Shown piece after piece: positions 54,394 through 63,492 of a DNA stretch of 64,000 nucleotides. Both the position numbers and the translations under genes were made by a program. Numbering within the stretch: the first letter of the stretch is position 1; every line of letters starts with the position of its first letter. This stretch comes from VAZQ01 sp963739175 (GTDB lineage Bacteria > Pseudomonadota > Alphaproteobacteria > Rhizobiales > Xanthobacteraceae), in NCBI GenBank assembly GCA_963739175.1, contig CAVTZH010000009.1, positions 496,001 to 560,000 on the forward strand. The letters run 5' to 3'. Below the pieces are notes generated by a model. It ran no database searches. It was not told the origin of the DNA and saw nothing but the letters and a program-made list of their open reading frames with translations.

Positions 54394-55267
54394 TCATTCA
54401 GCCGCGACCAGGGTTTCCTGCCTGGCTTGCTCGAAGATCGGCAGCCCGACCAGCATGATCTCGATCCCCTCGTCGGAGGTCAGCTCGAAATCTTCGCGGC
54501 CGGAAAACGCCGAGTACTGGCGCAGCGCCTGTCCGTTGACCGCGCCACTGCCCTGCACGACGAAGCCGATCTGGATGCCGCCCCGCGATAGTTGCACCCC
54601 ACGTGCGCCCGCCTCGAGCTTGACCATCGAGAATTGCAGGCTGCGTTCGGAGAAGATGCAAAGCTGCTTCCTGGCAACGCCCGGCTCATCCTCCAACGGC
54701 TCCCATTCGAAGCCGTCCGGCTTCATCAGGATCGCCTCGCCGTAGCGCGGCTTCGGATAGACGACCTTGCGCTTGTTGACGTGCTCCCAGATCGCCTCGT
54801 AGCTGTCCTGGTTGCGCTTCTCGCCCGGCGCCAACTGGCCGACGCGCTTGAAGATGCCTTTCTCGAAGGTGCCGAACTCCTTCATCTCGTCCATCGCCTT
54901 CTGCACGCGCGCCGAGCTGATGAAGCCGTTGCGGCTGGCGCCGCCGAACTGCAGCGTGATGCTTAGGCGCTCGGTGTCGCTCTGCTCGGGGCCGTAGGGC
55001 GTGCCTTCCGGGAAATAGGCGATCTCGCCCGGCGCGATCCATTTGTCCTTGCCGTAGTTCTGCTTGCCGCCTTCCAGGCACATCCGGATCTGGTCGAAAT
55101 TGTGCTTGTGGCGCGGGCACGTCGACCTCGCCCTGCTGGCGGACGAAATAGAGACGGAAGTTGTCGAGCGCGCCATCCTCGCCGATCAGCAGCGTCTTGA
55201 ACTGGCGCTCCTTGCCGGTCCGCGTGCTGGCGATCTGGGTGGAGTCTTCGGCATGGGCAACTTGCAT
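54394..55267 (-). CDS. Bicupin protein, frameshifted
   Basis: AAGGAGA precedes ATG 55267. The first frame (MQVAHAEDSTQIASTRTGKE ... QQGEVDVP) must shift near 55115, where one extra C breaks RHKHNFDQIRMCLEGGKQNY. The first cupin has the HKHNFDQ ligands and GEIAYFPEGTPYGPEQ; the second is FSMVKLEAGARGVQLSRGGI to VNGQALRQYSAFSGREDFEL. About 290 residues. Likely a cytoplasmic metal enzyme linked to the downstream receptor. Confidence 0.75.
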
Positions 55268-55473
55268 GGTTGCATTCTCCTTCTTGATCGCTCCGGCGCG
55301 TCCCGCCAGGGAACTTTAGCAGGCTGCTGAAAATCTCTCCATCGCCATTCCAGCCGAGGGTGGCAGCGCGGACGGTAGCCATGTTATCCTACCGGTGCGT
55401 TCAGGGCGCGTCCCGTCCACGGAAAGGGAACCTCCCACCTGATCTCTGCAAGGTCTCGTAGCAGTGACGACCC

Positions 55474-55515
55474 TCTTTCAGCCCGTCTCGTGGACATCGG
55501 GCATATCATGAAAGA
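55474..55515 (+). promoter_or_regulatory. Leader hairpin in front of the ankyrin gene
   Basis: TCTTTCA (55474) pairs with TGAAAGA (55509) and GCCCG (55481) with CGGGC (55498), with a six-base bulge on the 3' side. The 3' arm reaches the AGAAGG ribosome-binding site (55513-55518) of the gene at 55525, so it could limit translation. Confidence 0.4.
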
Positions 55516-55524
55516 AGGTCAGCC

Positions 55525-57075
55525 ATGACGGAACTAGCCCGCAACGCGGACGCGCAGCGCTTCATCGAACCGCTGCCGCCGAAACCCAATCTCGACAAGC
55601 AGCGCAAGCTCGCCAAGACGCTGGCGCTCGATTACTGGCGCGGCGACGCAGATGCGACGGCGCGCGTTAAGGCGCTGCACCCGAAGCCTCCGACAGCGGA
55701 CGCGTTCGTCCTCGCCGATGCGCAATTGGTGATCGCGCGCGGTTACGGCTTCGAAAGCTGGGCGAAGCTCAAGCACAAGATCGATTCGCTGACCAAGCCG
55801 CCGGTGGAGCTGTTCGGCGCGGCGGTCAGGGATGGCGATGTCGATGGCGTGCGCACGCTCCTGAGGGCGCATCCCGACCTCGCAGCACGCATCAACGAGC
55901 CGCTGTTCGATTTCAAGCAGCCCGCGATCCAGCTTGCCATGGGCAACCTCCCGATGCTCGACCTGCTGATCGCGCATGGCGCCGACATCAACGCGAAATC
56001 GGCCTGGGAGATGGGCGGCTTCGGCATCCTGGAGAACGCAACGCCCGAGCAGATGCCCGCGCTGATCGACCGCGGGGCCAAGGTCGACGTGTGGTCGGCC
56101 GCGAAGTTCGACATGGCCGACCGGCTGCGCGGCTTCCTCACGTCCGATCCGTCCCTCGTCAACGCCAAGGGCGGCGACGGCAAGCGGCCGCTGCACTATG
56201 CGGCGAGCGTCGAGATCGCCGAGCTTCTGCTCCAAGGCGGCGCCGAGATCGATGCGCTCGACGACGATCATCATTCAACGCCGGCGCAGTATCTCGTCAG
56301 CGACCGGCCCGACGTCGCTCGCTTCCTGCTCGCCCGCGGCGCGCGCTCGGACCTTCTGCTTGCGGCCGCGCTCGGCGACCTCGACCGCGTGCGCCGGCAT
56401 CTCGACGAGGACCCAGGCGCGATCCGGATGCGGGTGAGCCAGGACTGGTTCCCGATGATCGACACCGCCAAGAACGGCGGACACATCTATCAATGGACGC
56501 TCGGCTTCTATGCCTCCGCGTTCGATGTGGCGCGCAAGCAAGGGCACAAAGCCGTGCTCGATCTGCTGCTGGAGCGCGCCGGTCCGCTCGACCGGCTGCT
56601 CGATGCGCTGTGGAACGGCGATGTCGTTACGGCGGACGCGATCCTCGCGTCATCGCCTGGAATTGTCGAACAAGCGCCGGCCAGCGCCACGCGGCTCGTG
56701 GCCGACGCCGCCCGCAACAACAAGAGTGCGGCGGTCGAAGCGATGCTCGCGCGCGGCTTCCCGGTGACGGCGACGTCACAGCACGGCGCGATGCCGCTGC
56801 ACTGGGCGGCGTGGCACGGCAATCCCGAGATGGTGCGCGCGGTGCTCAGGCATCATCCGCCGCTCGACGCGCGCGACCGCGATCACGATGGGACGGCCAT
56901 GGGCTGGCTGATCCACGGCGCGATCGGTGGCTGGAAAGGCATCGCCACCGACAGGCATGCCGAATGCGCGCCGTTGCTGCTGGAGGCCGGCCTGACGGTG
57001 GACGAGGCCGCGCTCCCGACCGGGCACGACGCGCTCGATCGGGTGCTACGAGAGTGGCTCGTGCAACGAAAGTGA
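55525..57075 (+). CDS. Ankyrin-repeat protein
   Basis: 516 residues, intact, without signal peptide. The N-terminal 90 residues (KPNLDKQRKLAKTLALDYWR, ARGYGFESWAKLKHKIDSL) are a known cap in front of bacterial ankyrin arrays. Several ankyrin units follow, for example AIQLAMGNLPMLDLLIAHGA, KRPLHYAASVEIAELLLQGG and AMPLHWAAWHGNPEMVRAVL. It probably mediates protein contacts in the cytoplasm. No partner is evident next door. Confidence 0.9.
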   Translation: MTELARNADAQRFIEPLPPKPNLDKQRKLAKTLALDYWRGDADATARVKALHPKPPTADAFVLADAQLVIARGYGFESWAKLKHKIDSLTKPPVELFGAAVRDGDVDGVRTLLRAHPDLAARINEPLFDFKQPAIQLAMGNLPMLDLLIAHGADINAKSAWEMGGFGILENATPEQMPALIDRGAKVDVWSAAKFDMADRLRGFLTSDPSLVNAKGGDGKRPLHYAASVEIAELLLQGGAEIDALDDDHHSTPAQYLVSDRPDVARFLLARGARSDLLLAAALGDLDRVRRHLDEDPGAIRMRVSQDWFPMIDTAKNGGHIYQWTLGFYASAFDVARKQGHKAVLDLLLERAGPLDRLLDALWNGDVVTADAILASSPGIVEQAPASATRLVADAARNNKSAAVEAMLARGFPVTATSQHGAMPLHWAAWHGNPEMVRAVLRHHPPLDARDRDHDGTAMGWLIHGAIGGWKGIATDRHAECAPLLLEAGLTVDEAALPTGHDALDRVLREWLVQRK

Positions 57076-57087
57076 CGCGGCGGCGCG

Positions 57088-58125
57088 TTACTTCGCCGGC
57101 ACCGGCTCGCGGGCGCTCGCTTTCGCTGGCGCCGGATCGCGCAGCCCGAGGATGCGCCGCGCGTTGTCGTAGAACAGCTTCTGCTTGTCCTGCGGCGAGA
57201 GCTTCAGCTCGTCGATCAGCTTGAGCGCCTGCGCCGGCTCCCAGCACGGGTAGTCGGTGCCGTACATCACGTTGTCGATGCCGTAGTACTCGATCGCGAA
57301 TTTCATCCCGGCCGCGTGCGGCGACACCGTGTCGGTGTACATGCGTTTGAGATAGGTGCTGGCCGGCTTCGGCAGCTTCGCCTTCGGCGTGTTCTTGTCC
57401 ATGCGGCCGGACTGATAGGGCAGGGCGCCGCCGGTGTGCGACATCACCACCTTGAGCTTCGGATGCCGCTCCATCATGCCGGAGAGCACGAGCCGCATCG
57501 CCGCGACGCTGACCTCGATCACGCGCCCGAGGCTCAGGTGCAGCGAGCCGTCATAGCCGGTGAGCGCATCCGCGAACACCGCGTCGGTCGGATGCAGGAA
57601 CAGCGGAATGCCGAGCTCCTCGACGCGCGCATAGAACGGCTCGAGCCGCTCGGCGTCGATGCGCGGATCGGCGCCGATCGAGCCCGGCATGTTGACGCCC
57701 ATCAGGCCGAGCCGGCCGACGGCGTCGTCGAGCACCTCGATTGCGATCTTGGTGTCGGTGAGCGGCACCGCCGCGCTCGCCCAGAGCCGGCCGGGATATT
57801 TCTTCTGCGCGCCCGCCATCTCCTCGTTCCAGTGGGTGGCGGCCTCGCGGCCTTCCTCGCCCGGCAGGTCGGAGAAGAACACCGAGAACGGGCCGATGGA
57901 GCAGACCACGTCGACCTGGTGGCCGAGGCCGTCCATGTGCTCGAGCTGCTTGTCGAGGTCGAACCACTCGGTCCAGCTGTTGAGGATGTAGTCGACGCCG
58001 TCCTGGCGCAGATACGTGTAGCCGCCGCGGTCGTTCGGGTGCGCGTAGGGGAAGGTCTTGCGCTTGCAGAACCGCTCCGACACCGAGCGCGGCCACCAGT
58101 GGAAGTGCGAGTTGATGATGTGCAT
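57088..58125 (-). CDS. Amidohydrolase-2 (ACMSD-like) family hydrolase
   Basis: 345 residues, intact. The metal-site start is MHIINSHFHWWPRS (HxH). IPLFLHPTDAVFADALTGYD supplies another histidine, KLKVVMSHTGGALPYQSGRM the next, and IDNVMYGTDYPCWEPAQALK the barrel-end aspartate. The family decarboxylates or hydrolyses intermediates of aromatic or heterocyclic degradation. It stands alone, convergent with the ankyrin gene by 12 bp. Confidence 0.9.
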   Translation of the reverse strand: MHIINSHFHWWPRSVSERFCKRKTFPYAHPNDRGGYTYLRQDGVDYILNSWTEWFDLDKQLEHMDGLGHQVDVVCSIGPFSVFFSDLPGEEGREAATHWNEEMAGAQKKYPGRLWASAAVPLTDTKIAIEVLDDAVGRLGLMGVNMPGSIGADPRIDAERLEPFYARVEELGIPLFLHPTDAVFADALTGYDGSLHLSLGRVIEVSVAAMRLVLSGMMERHPKLKVVMSHTGGALPYQSGRMDKNTPKAKLPKPASTYLKRMYTDTVSPHAAGMKFAIEYYGIDNVMYGTDYPCWEPAQALKLIDELKLSPQDKQKLFYDNARRILGLRDPAPAKASAREPVPAK

Positions 58126-58377
58126 AGCGAAGAATCTCCAGGCGCGAATTACGGTTCCATTTTAGCCCGGCTGCCACATTGCTGCCACCCGGCCGGGACT
58201 TGGGCCCCGACAGAGGGTGTCCCAGTTCGGGAAATGCCCATTAATACTACACTAAGGTTGACCTCAGATTATGGATTTCGCTGCAATCGCAGCGACCGGC
58301 GTGCCTCATTCCTGCCTGCCTCCCCCACCAGATTGCCTCCTGGATAACGGGGGTTACCCACCGCGGTAATGATCTGA

Positions 58378-59484
58378 ATGCGAGCATCCCTCGCCGAGTC
58401 ATCGGCCGACCGGATGTCCAGCACCATCACGTGGTTCGCGTGGGGGCTGGCAGGCTCGTTCTTTTTGTTCGTCATGCCGATCGCGTTCTCCTCTCCCTAC
58501 CCAACGCCCAGCCGCCCGGATTGGTCCACGCAACAGCCGCCGGCGCAGATGGCGCTGGCATCAGCATCGGGTTTCTCGCTCGCGTCCGCTTCCTCGGTTC
58601 CGGTGCGGTCGGAGGAGCAGGTCGTTCCGCTGGTGACGACGGTGAAGACATTGTCGATCCGGCGGCCGATCGGAGATGCGCCGGAGCCGGAAGCCGACCG
58701 GCCGATCGTGACCGCGAGCATCGGCAAGTATCAGGCGCGTGAGCCGGCCTATGAGCAGCAACTGGCCGCGGTGCCGCCGTCGATCGTCGATGAGCCGGCC
58801 GAGCCGCCGGCTTCCCGGCCGCCGCGCACCAGCCCGACGCCGGACGAGCTCAACCTGTATCTGTGGGAGGTCTATCAGCGCCAGCCCGTCAAGAAGGACC
58901 GTGGCGGCGACTTCAGCTGGAAGGATCCCGCCGCCGCGAACCGCATGGGCAAGACGCTGCAGGCCTACGTGGTCCTCGGCATGGACGCCGATTTCCGCGA
59001 GATCGTCTATCACGCCGGCAAGGCGATGGACGCGGCCGGCATCGAATGGACGATCGTCAGCGGCTTCCGCGACGACTGGCGCCAGAGTATCGCCTCCGGC
59101 ATCAAGGCGCGCACCGGCTACTCGCGGCACGGCGGCTCGATCGCAGTCGGCGGCTATGGCCACGGTCGCGCCGTCGACATCGGGCACGTCGATCGCGAGC
59201 GCAACGGCGAGGTGTGGCGCTGGCTCGACGCCAACGGCGCGAAATATGCGTTGCATCGTCCACATCGCAGTTTCGATCCGCCGCATGTCGAGCCGCGCAT
59301 CGAGTGGCGCCGGCTGGCGTCGAAGTTCCGCCGCGAGCGCACCGGCGGTGTGGAGGTTGCCGAGGCCGAGACTCGTGAAACGGCCGAAGAGACGCGTCCG
59401 GGCGCGCGGCGGAAAGTGCGTAACGCGCGCGTTGCGTCGGCGCGCGGCAGCAAGCCCGCGCGCAACGGCCGCCGGCATAACTGA
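58378..59484 (+). CDS. Membrane-anchored M15/VanY-like D,D-peptidase domain protein
   Basis: 368 residues from ATG 58378; ATG 58414 is an alternative that puts the anchor closer to the N-terminus. Neither has a good Shine-Dalgarno. One membrane segment (ITWFAWGLAGSFFLFVMPIA) is followed by a Pro/Ala-rich linker to about residue 160. The domain IEWTIVSGFRDDWRQSIASG ... YGHGRAVDIGH ... SFDPPHVEPRIEW keeps the His, Asp and His expected of M15 zinc peptidases. The tail is basic. Likely acts on peptidoglycan in the periplasm. Confidence 0.75.
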   Translation: MRASLAESSADRMSSTITWFAWGLAGSFFLFVMPIAFSSPYPTPSRPDWSTQQPPAQMALASASGFSLASASSVPVRSEEQVVPLVTTVKTLSIRRPIGDAPEPEADRPIVTASIGKYQAREPAYEQQLAAVPPSIVDEPAEPPASRPPRTSPTPDELNLYLWEVYQRQPVKKDRGGDFSWKDPAAANRMGKTLQAYVVLGMDADFREIVYHAGKAMDAAGIEWTIVSGFRDDWRQSIASGIKARTGYSRHGGSIAVGGYGHGRAVDIGHVDRERNGEVWRWLDANGAKYALHRPHRSFDPPHVEPRIEWRRLASKFRRERTGGVEVAEAETRETAEETRPGARRKVRNARVASARGSKPARNGRRHN

Positions 59485-59602
59485 TCGCTTGGTGCTGGCG
59501 ACGCGCGCTGGGCCGCCGTGATGCGCACGCGGCCGTTGCCTCGCTAGAGTCCCAATTGCCTCGTTACAATGCTCATCGAAATCCTGCTGGAGGAGACGAG
59601 CC

Positions 59603-59863
59603 ATGCGTAGCGCGTTCGCAACTGTTGCCCTTCTCGCCCTTTTGTCTGTCTCTTCACCCGCGCCGGCTCAAATACCTTACTACGTCTCGTCCGCTGACGC
59701 GCAGGCGATCGCCGTGCAGAGCGGTGTTGCGGTCATCTACCGGCTGCGGCTCGACGAGGGCGTCTGGAAGATCGAAGGCCGTGACGTCACCGGGCGGTTT
59801 GTCCGCATGAGGATCGATCCCCGCACCGGCGACGTCGTGAGGCTGGACCGCGGCTGGTGGTGA
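59603..59863 (+). CDS. Small secreted PepSY-like protein
   Basis: 86 residues. GGAGGAG precedes ATG 59603. A signal peptide (FATVALLALLSVSSPAPAQ) precedes one PepSY-like unit (YRLRLDEGVWKIEGRDVTGR, IDPRTGDVVRLDRGWW). PepSY domains often inhibit or regulate peptidases, and the M15-type gene is 118 bp upstream on the same strand. The pairing is an inference. Confidence 0.75.
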   Translation: MRSAFATVALLALLSVSSPAPAQIPYYVSSADAQAIAVQSGVAVIYRLRLDEGVWKIEGRDVTGRFVRMRIDPRTGDVVRLDRGWW

Positions 59864-59878
59864 GACGCTAGTATCCCA

Positions 59879-60916
59879 CTAGTTGTCCTTCTTATCCGTA
59901 CCGAGCGCCGCCCGCGCCTTGGCCACGATATTCGGCGGCGCATTCACCGTCGCATTGACGAGCTGCGTGACGCGCTCGGCGGAGAGCGGGTTCATGTCGA
60001 GCCGCACGCGGTTGCCTTCGGCGATGTAATCGGGGTCCTTCATGGTCGCGGCGAACGCCTTGCGCAGCGCGGCGACGCGATCGGCCGGCACCTCCGGCGG
60101 CAGGAAGAACGGCCGCCCGAGCGCCGCCGGCGACGAGATCAGCGCGAGGATCGCGCGTTCCTCGTCGTTGCGCGCGAGCTCGTGCATCAGCGGCACGTCG
60201 GGATATTCGGCCTCCTTCTCGCCGCCGGTCTGCACCAGGAAGACGACCTTCTTCTCCGCGACCCAATGCGGCCGCTCCTGCTTGACCCCGGTCAGCGTCA
60301 TGCCGCCGCGCGCCTGCACCTCGCCGCGCTCGATCGCGAGGTCGACCGACGCGGAATCCTTGTAGCCCATCACCATCTTGAACCTGGTGCCGAGGATCAC
60401 GTTCATCGCGTTGGTGTAGATGTAGGTGCCGGAGCCGACGCCGGTGACGCCGGTCAGCAGTTCGCGCTCGTAGACGTCCTTGATCGTCTTGAAGCCGGCG
60501 GTGTGCCACGCCATCGTCATCAGGTTGGCGAAGCCGGTCGAGCCGAGCCAGATGAACTTGCCGGCGTCGAACCGCACGCCGCGGCCGTCGATCACCTGAT
60601 GGGTCGGGATGCTGTTGACCACGCCGCCGATGACGGTGCCGTCCTTGGCGGCTTGCGTGAACATGAAGTTCGACATCAGCACGTGGCCGCCGCCCGGCAT
60701 GTTGCGCACCACGATGGTCGGATTGCCGGGGATGTGCCGCGGCAGAAACCTCGCCACCACGCGGCAGGCGAGATCGATCGGCCCGCCGACGCCGCCGCTG
60801 GCGACGATGGTCACGGTCTTGCCCTTGTAGAAGTCGGCGATGGGATCGGCCTGCGCGTGCGCGTTGGCAGGCACAAGCGCCAGCGTGAGCAGCAGCGCGT
60901 ACGTGCGGGGCTTCAT
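59879..60916 (-). CDS. TctC-type receptor (FYKGK clade)
   Basis: Intact, 345 residues from ATG 60916. A signal peptide (YALLLTLALVPANAHAQ) precedes FYKGKTVTIVASGGVGGPID. HIPGNPTIVVRNMPGGGHVL and EYPDVPLMHELARNDEERAI match the clade of the receptor at 38814. It is convergent with the PepSY-like gene. An amidohydrolase/methyltransferase pair lies upstream on the same strand across a repeat. Confidence 0.9.
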   Translation of the reverse strand: MKPRTYALLLTLALVPANAHAQADPIADFYKGKTVTIVASGGVGGPIDLACRVVARFLPRHIPGNPTIVVRNMPGGGHVLMSNFMFTQAAKDGTVIGGVVNSIPTHQVIDGRGVRFDAGKFIWLGSTGFANLMTMAWHTAGFKTIKDVYERELLTGVTGVGSGTYIYTNAMNVILGTRFKMVMGYKDSASVDLAIERGEVQARGGMTLTGVKQERPHWVAEKKVVFLVQTGGEKEAEYPDVPLMHELARNDEERAILALISSPAALGRPFFLPPEVPADRVAALRKAFAATMKDPDYIAEGNRVRLDMNPLSAERVTQLVNATVNAPPNIVAKARAALGTDKKDN

Positions 60917-61020
60917 CTTCTTCTTGCTCCGGCGGTTTCGCAAGAAGCATAGGTTCAAAGCACGGGACCAGCAATTGCGCGCGGCTGCGGCAGTTTTGCG
61001 CTTGAACGTGCCGCGAGTCA

Positions 61021-61143
61021 CCTCGCCCCGCTTGCGGGGAGAGGTCGACGCGCGAAGCGCGTCGGGTGAGGGGGAGTTGCAAAACAACGAGCGTCTCGAT
61101 TGCCCCTCACCCCAACCCTCTCCCCGTAAGAACGGGGAGAGGG
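61021..61143. repeat. Dispersed inverted-repeat element
   Basis: CCTCGCCCCGCTTGCGGGGAGAGG on the left and CCCTCTCCCCGT..ACGGGGAGAGGG on the right, with GGGTGAGGGG and CCCCTCACCC inside. It is related in style to 41390-41546 and lies between the receptor and the amidohydrolase. Confidence 0.55.
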
Positions 61144-61177
61144 AGCAGACCGCCGTTGCGGCACTGCTCCGGCAATA

Positions 61178-62107
61178 TCAAGCGATCTTCAGGAGCTTCT
61201 TCGCGTTGCCGGCGAACACCTTCGCCTCGTCGGCGGGCGCAAGCTTCAGGTCGCGGATCATCTGGATGCCGTCGCCCTTGATCGGCGTCAGCGGCGGCGC
61301 ATCGGTGCCGAACACCACCTTGTCCGCGCCGACGGTCTCGACCACGCAGCGCGCCGCCGGCAGGTGGTAGCAGACGCTGTCGAGGTAGCACATCTTGAGA
61401 TAGTGCAGCGGCGGATGCTTGATCAGCATCGGCTCGTAGCTGCCGAGGAAGAACGCTTCCTCCTGCAGGGTGTAGGCATAGTTCATGCGGCCGATCACCT
61501 CGCAGATGCCGCCGCCGAGATGGGTGACGACGAGCTTGAGCGTCGGGAACTGCTCGAAGATGCCGCGCACGATCAGCCGCGCCAGCGCCAGGCAATTGTC
61601 CTGCGGCCGGCCGACGCTCGAGGCGAGGCGATAGTCGTTCATCACCTCCTCGCCGTAGCCGACCGGCGGCGGATGGATCACCACCGGCACGTCGAGATCG
61701 GCGCAGAGCTTGAAGAACGGCTTCGCGGCGTCGGCGTCGGGATACTGATGCTGGTGGCTGGCGCGGATCATCACGCCCTTCATGCCGTCGACCTTGATCG
61801 CGCGCTCGAGCTCCTTGAGGTAGTCGTCGCGCCCGTTCGGGATCGAGCAGGCGAGCGCATAGATCTTGCCGGCATGCTTCGCCTGCTGCTCGGCCAGGAA
61901 CTTGTTGATCTCGTGGTGGTCGACGAGGATCTTGTCGAGGTCGGCGTGCCGCAGATAGGGCGTGTGGTTGCTGATGACGGTGGCATCGACGCCGTGCCGG
62001 TCCTGCGCCGCCAGCACGTTCTCGATGGTCATCGGGCACTTGCCCTGCCAGGCCGGCGCGGCCTGCTGCTTGGGCGGATAGACGTGGGTGTGGAAGTCGA
62101 TGATCAT
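61178..62107 (-). CDS. Amidohydrolase-2 (ACMSD-like) family hydrolase
   Basis: 309 residues, intact. It begins MIIDFHTHVYPPKQQ (HxH metal site). VPVVIHPPPVGYGEEV, LKLVVTHLGGGICEVIGRMN and KVVFGTDAPPLTPIKGDGIQ carry the remaining ligands, including the barrel-end aspartate. The ATG overlaps the stop of the upstream methyltransferase gene (ATGA), so the two are translated together. Confidence 0.92.
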   Translation of the reverse strand: MIIDFHTHVYPPKQQAAPAWQGKCPMTIENVLAAQDRHGVDATVISNHTPYLRHADLDKILVDHHEINKFLAEQQAKHAGKIYALACSIPNGRDDYLKELERAIKVDGMKGVMIRASHQHQYPDADAAKPFFKLCADLDVPVVIHPPPVGYGEEVMNDYRLASSVGRPQDNCLALARLIVRGIFEQFPTLKLVVTHLGGGICEVIGRMNYAYTLQEEAFFLGSYEPMLIKHPPLHYLKMCYLDSVCYHLPAARCVVETVGADKVVFGTDAPPLTPIKGDGIQMIRDLKLAPADEAKVFAGNAKKLLKIA

Positions 62108-62936
62108 TTGATCCGCGTCGCCGTCCAGCCCTGCGGCGCGATGCCGACGATGGTGTCGTTCTCGACGCGCCCGCGGAACACCCGCGGCCCGACGCCCATG
62201 TCGATGGCGAACGAGATCTCGGTGCCGTTGAGCCGGCCGTCGCGGACTTGCGTGGTGTGCGCCTCGACCACCTTCGGCAGCGTGAACCGTTCCACGTGGG
62301 CGGCGGCCTTGAAGCTCTGGAACGCCTGGTCGACGTCGAGCACGAAATTGCCGTCCTCGCTCTTGACCTGCCAGCGCCCGGCGACCTTCGCCGGAATGGT
62401 CCATGAGAACAGAATGCGCCCGCGCAGATTGTCGGTGGCGTCCGGCCACCAGTCGTCGCCCATGTGGAAGGCGTGGGTGACGAGCCGCGCGCCCGGGCGC
62501 ATCTGCTCCAGCAGCCGCGGGCGCAGGTCGAGATTGACCAGCGGCAGCAGATAGGTCGTCACCACGTCGGCCTTGCTGATGTCGGTGTCGAACAGGTCCT
62601 TCACCTCGAAGGTCGCACGCGCGCTGACGCCGGCCTTGGCGGCGTTGGCGACGGCTTCCGCCACGCGCTTCGGATTGAGGTCGACGCCAAAAGCGCGCGC
62701 GCCGCGCTGCGCCGCCGTGACGACGATGCGGCCGTCGCCGGAGCCGAGGTCGATCAGGTATTCGCCGGGCTTGACGTTCGCCATGTCGAGCATGCGCTCG
62801 ACCACGTCCTGCGGCGTCGGCACATACGGCGTATCGCGCTCAACAGAATGTCGTCTTCGGCGAGCGCGCCGCCCAGAGACAGAACGATTGCAGCCGCACT
62901 CACGAGGACGCGGGACGCCGACACAGCAACTGACAT
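62104..62936 (-). CDS. Secreted SAM-dependent methyltransferase-like protein, frameshifted
   Basis: ATG 62936 opens a signal peptide (VLVSAAAIVLSLGGALAEDD). One base appears to be missing near 62855, after which TPYVPTPQDVVERMLDMANV leads to the SAM site YLIDLGSGDGRIVVTAAQRG and ADVVTTYLLPLVNLDLRPRL. C-terminal residues 160-270 form an added beta-rich domain (GRWQVKSEDGNFVLDVDQAF). Similar Rhizobiales proteins carry signal peptides. About 277 residues. The methyl acceptor is unknown. Confidence 0.8.
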
Positions 62937-63014
62937 GGACACTCCGGACGATTGAAACGGACGGCGGCTGCTTAGCACGGCGCCCTTGCCGCTCAAAACC
63001 CAACACTTGCAGGC

Positions 63015-63398
63015 TTAATACAAGCCTTGCGCGGCCGCCAGCAGCAGGCCACCGACAATGCCGACATTGGAAAACCAGTTAAGGATGGCCCATACCCGCG
63101 CATCGCCCTGCATGCTCCAGAACGGGAGCATCATGATGCTGGCGATAATCGTAAAGGCTATGAGCCCCAGCGCGACCGGGAAGACGAACAGCCCCAGGAT
63201 CAGCAGCGTCCCCGCGACGATTTGAAACGTCGTGCCGGCCGCCAGCAGTAAGCGGGGAAAAGGGAACCCCATCCGCTTCATGTCTGCCGCGATGGCAGAG
63301 AAATTCATGACGTGGCGAATGCCGCCGAAGACAAACAGGCAGCCGAGCAGGATACGGCCGACCGTCAGCAGCGCAGGTATCAGCTCGGATTTGGTCAT
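63015..63398 (-). CDS. DoxX-family membrane protein
   Basis: 127 residues with four membrane segments: VGRILLGCLFVFGGIRHVMN, LLAAGTTFQIVAGTLLILGL, VALGLIAFTIIASIMMLPF and WFSNVGIVGGLLLAAAQGL. The GGIRH region is the family hallmark. Members are linked to quinol or thiol redox in the inner membrane. ATG 63398 is preceded by GAGACG only, so the start is moderately sure. Confidence 0.88.
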   Translation of the reverse strand: MTKSELIPALLTVGRILLGCLFVFGGIRHVMNFSAIAADMKRMGFPFPRLLLAAGTTFQIVAGTLLILGLFVFPVALGLIAFTIIASIMMLPFWSMQGDARVWAILNWFSNVGIVGGLLLAAAQGLY

Positions 63399-63492
63399 CG
63401 TCTCACCCCGGGCGGACTTGTCGCCCAAAATCCGGCGATTGCAAAGGTGCAGCAGTCCTGTTTGGATCGCATGGGACGGGGGAAATAGAGCG

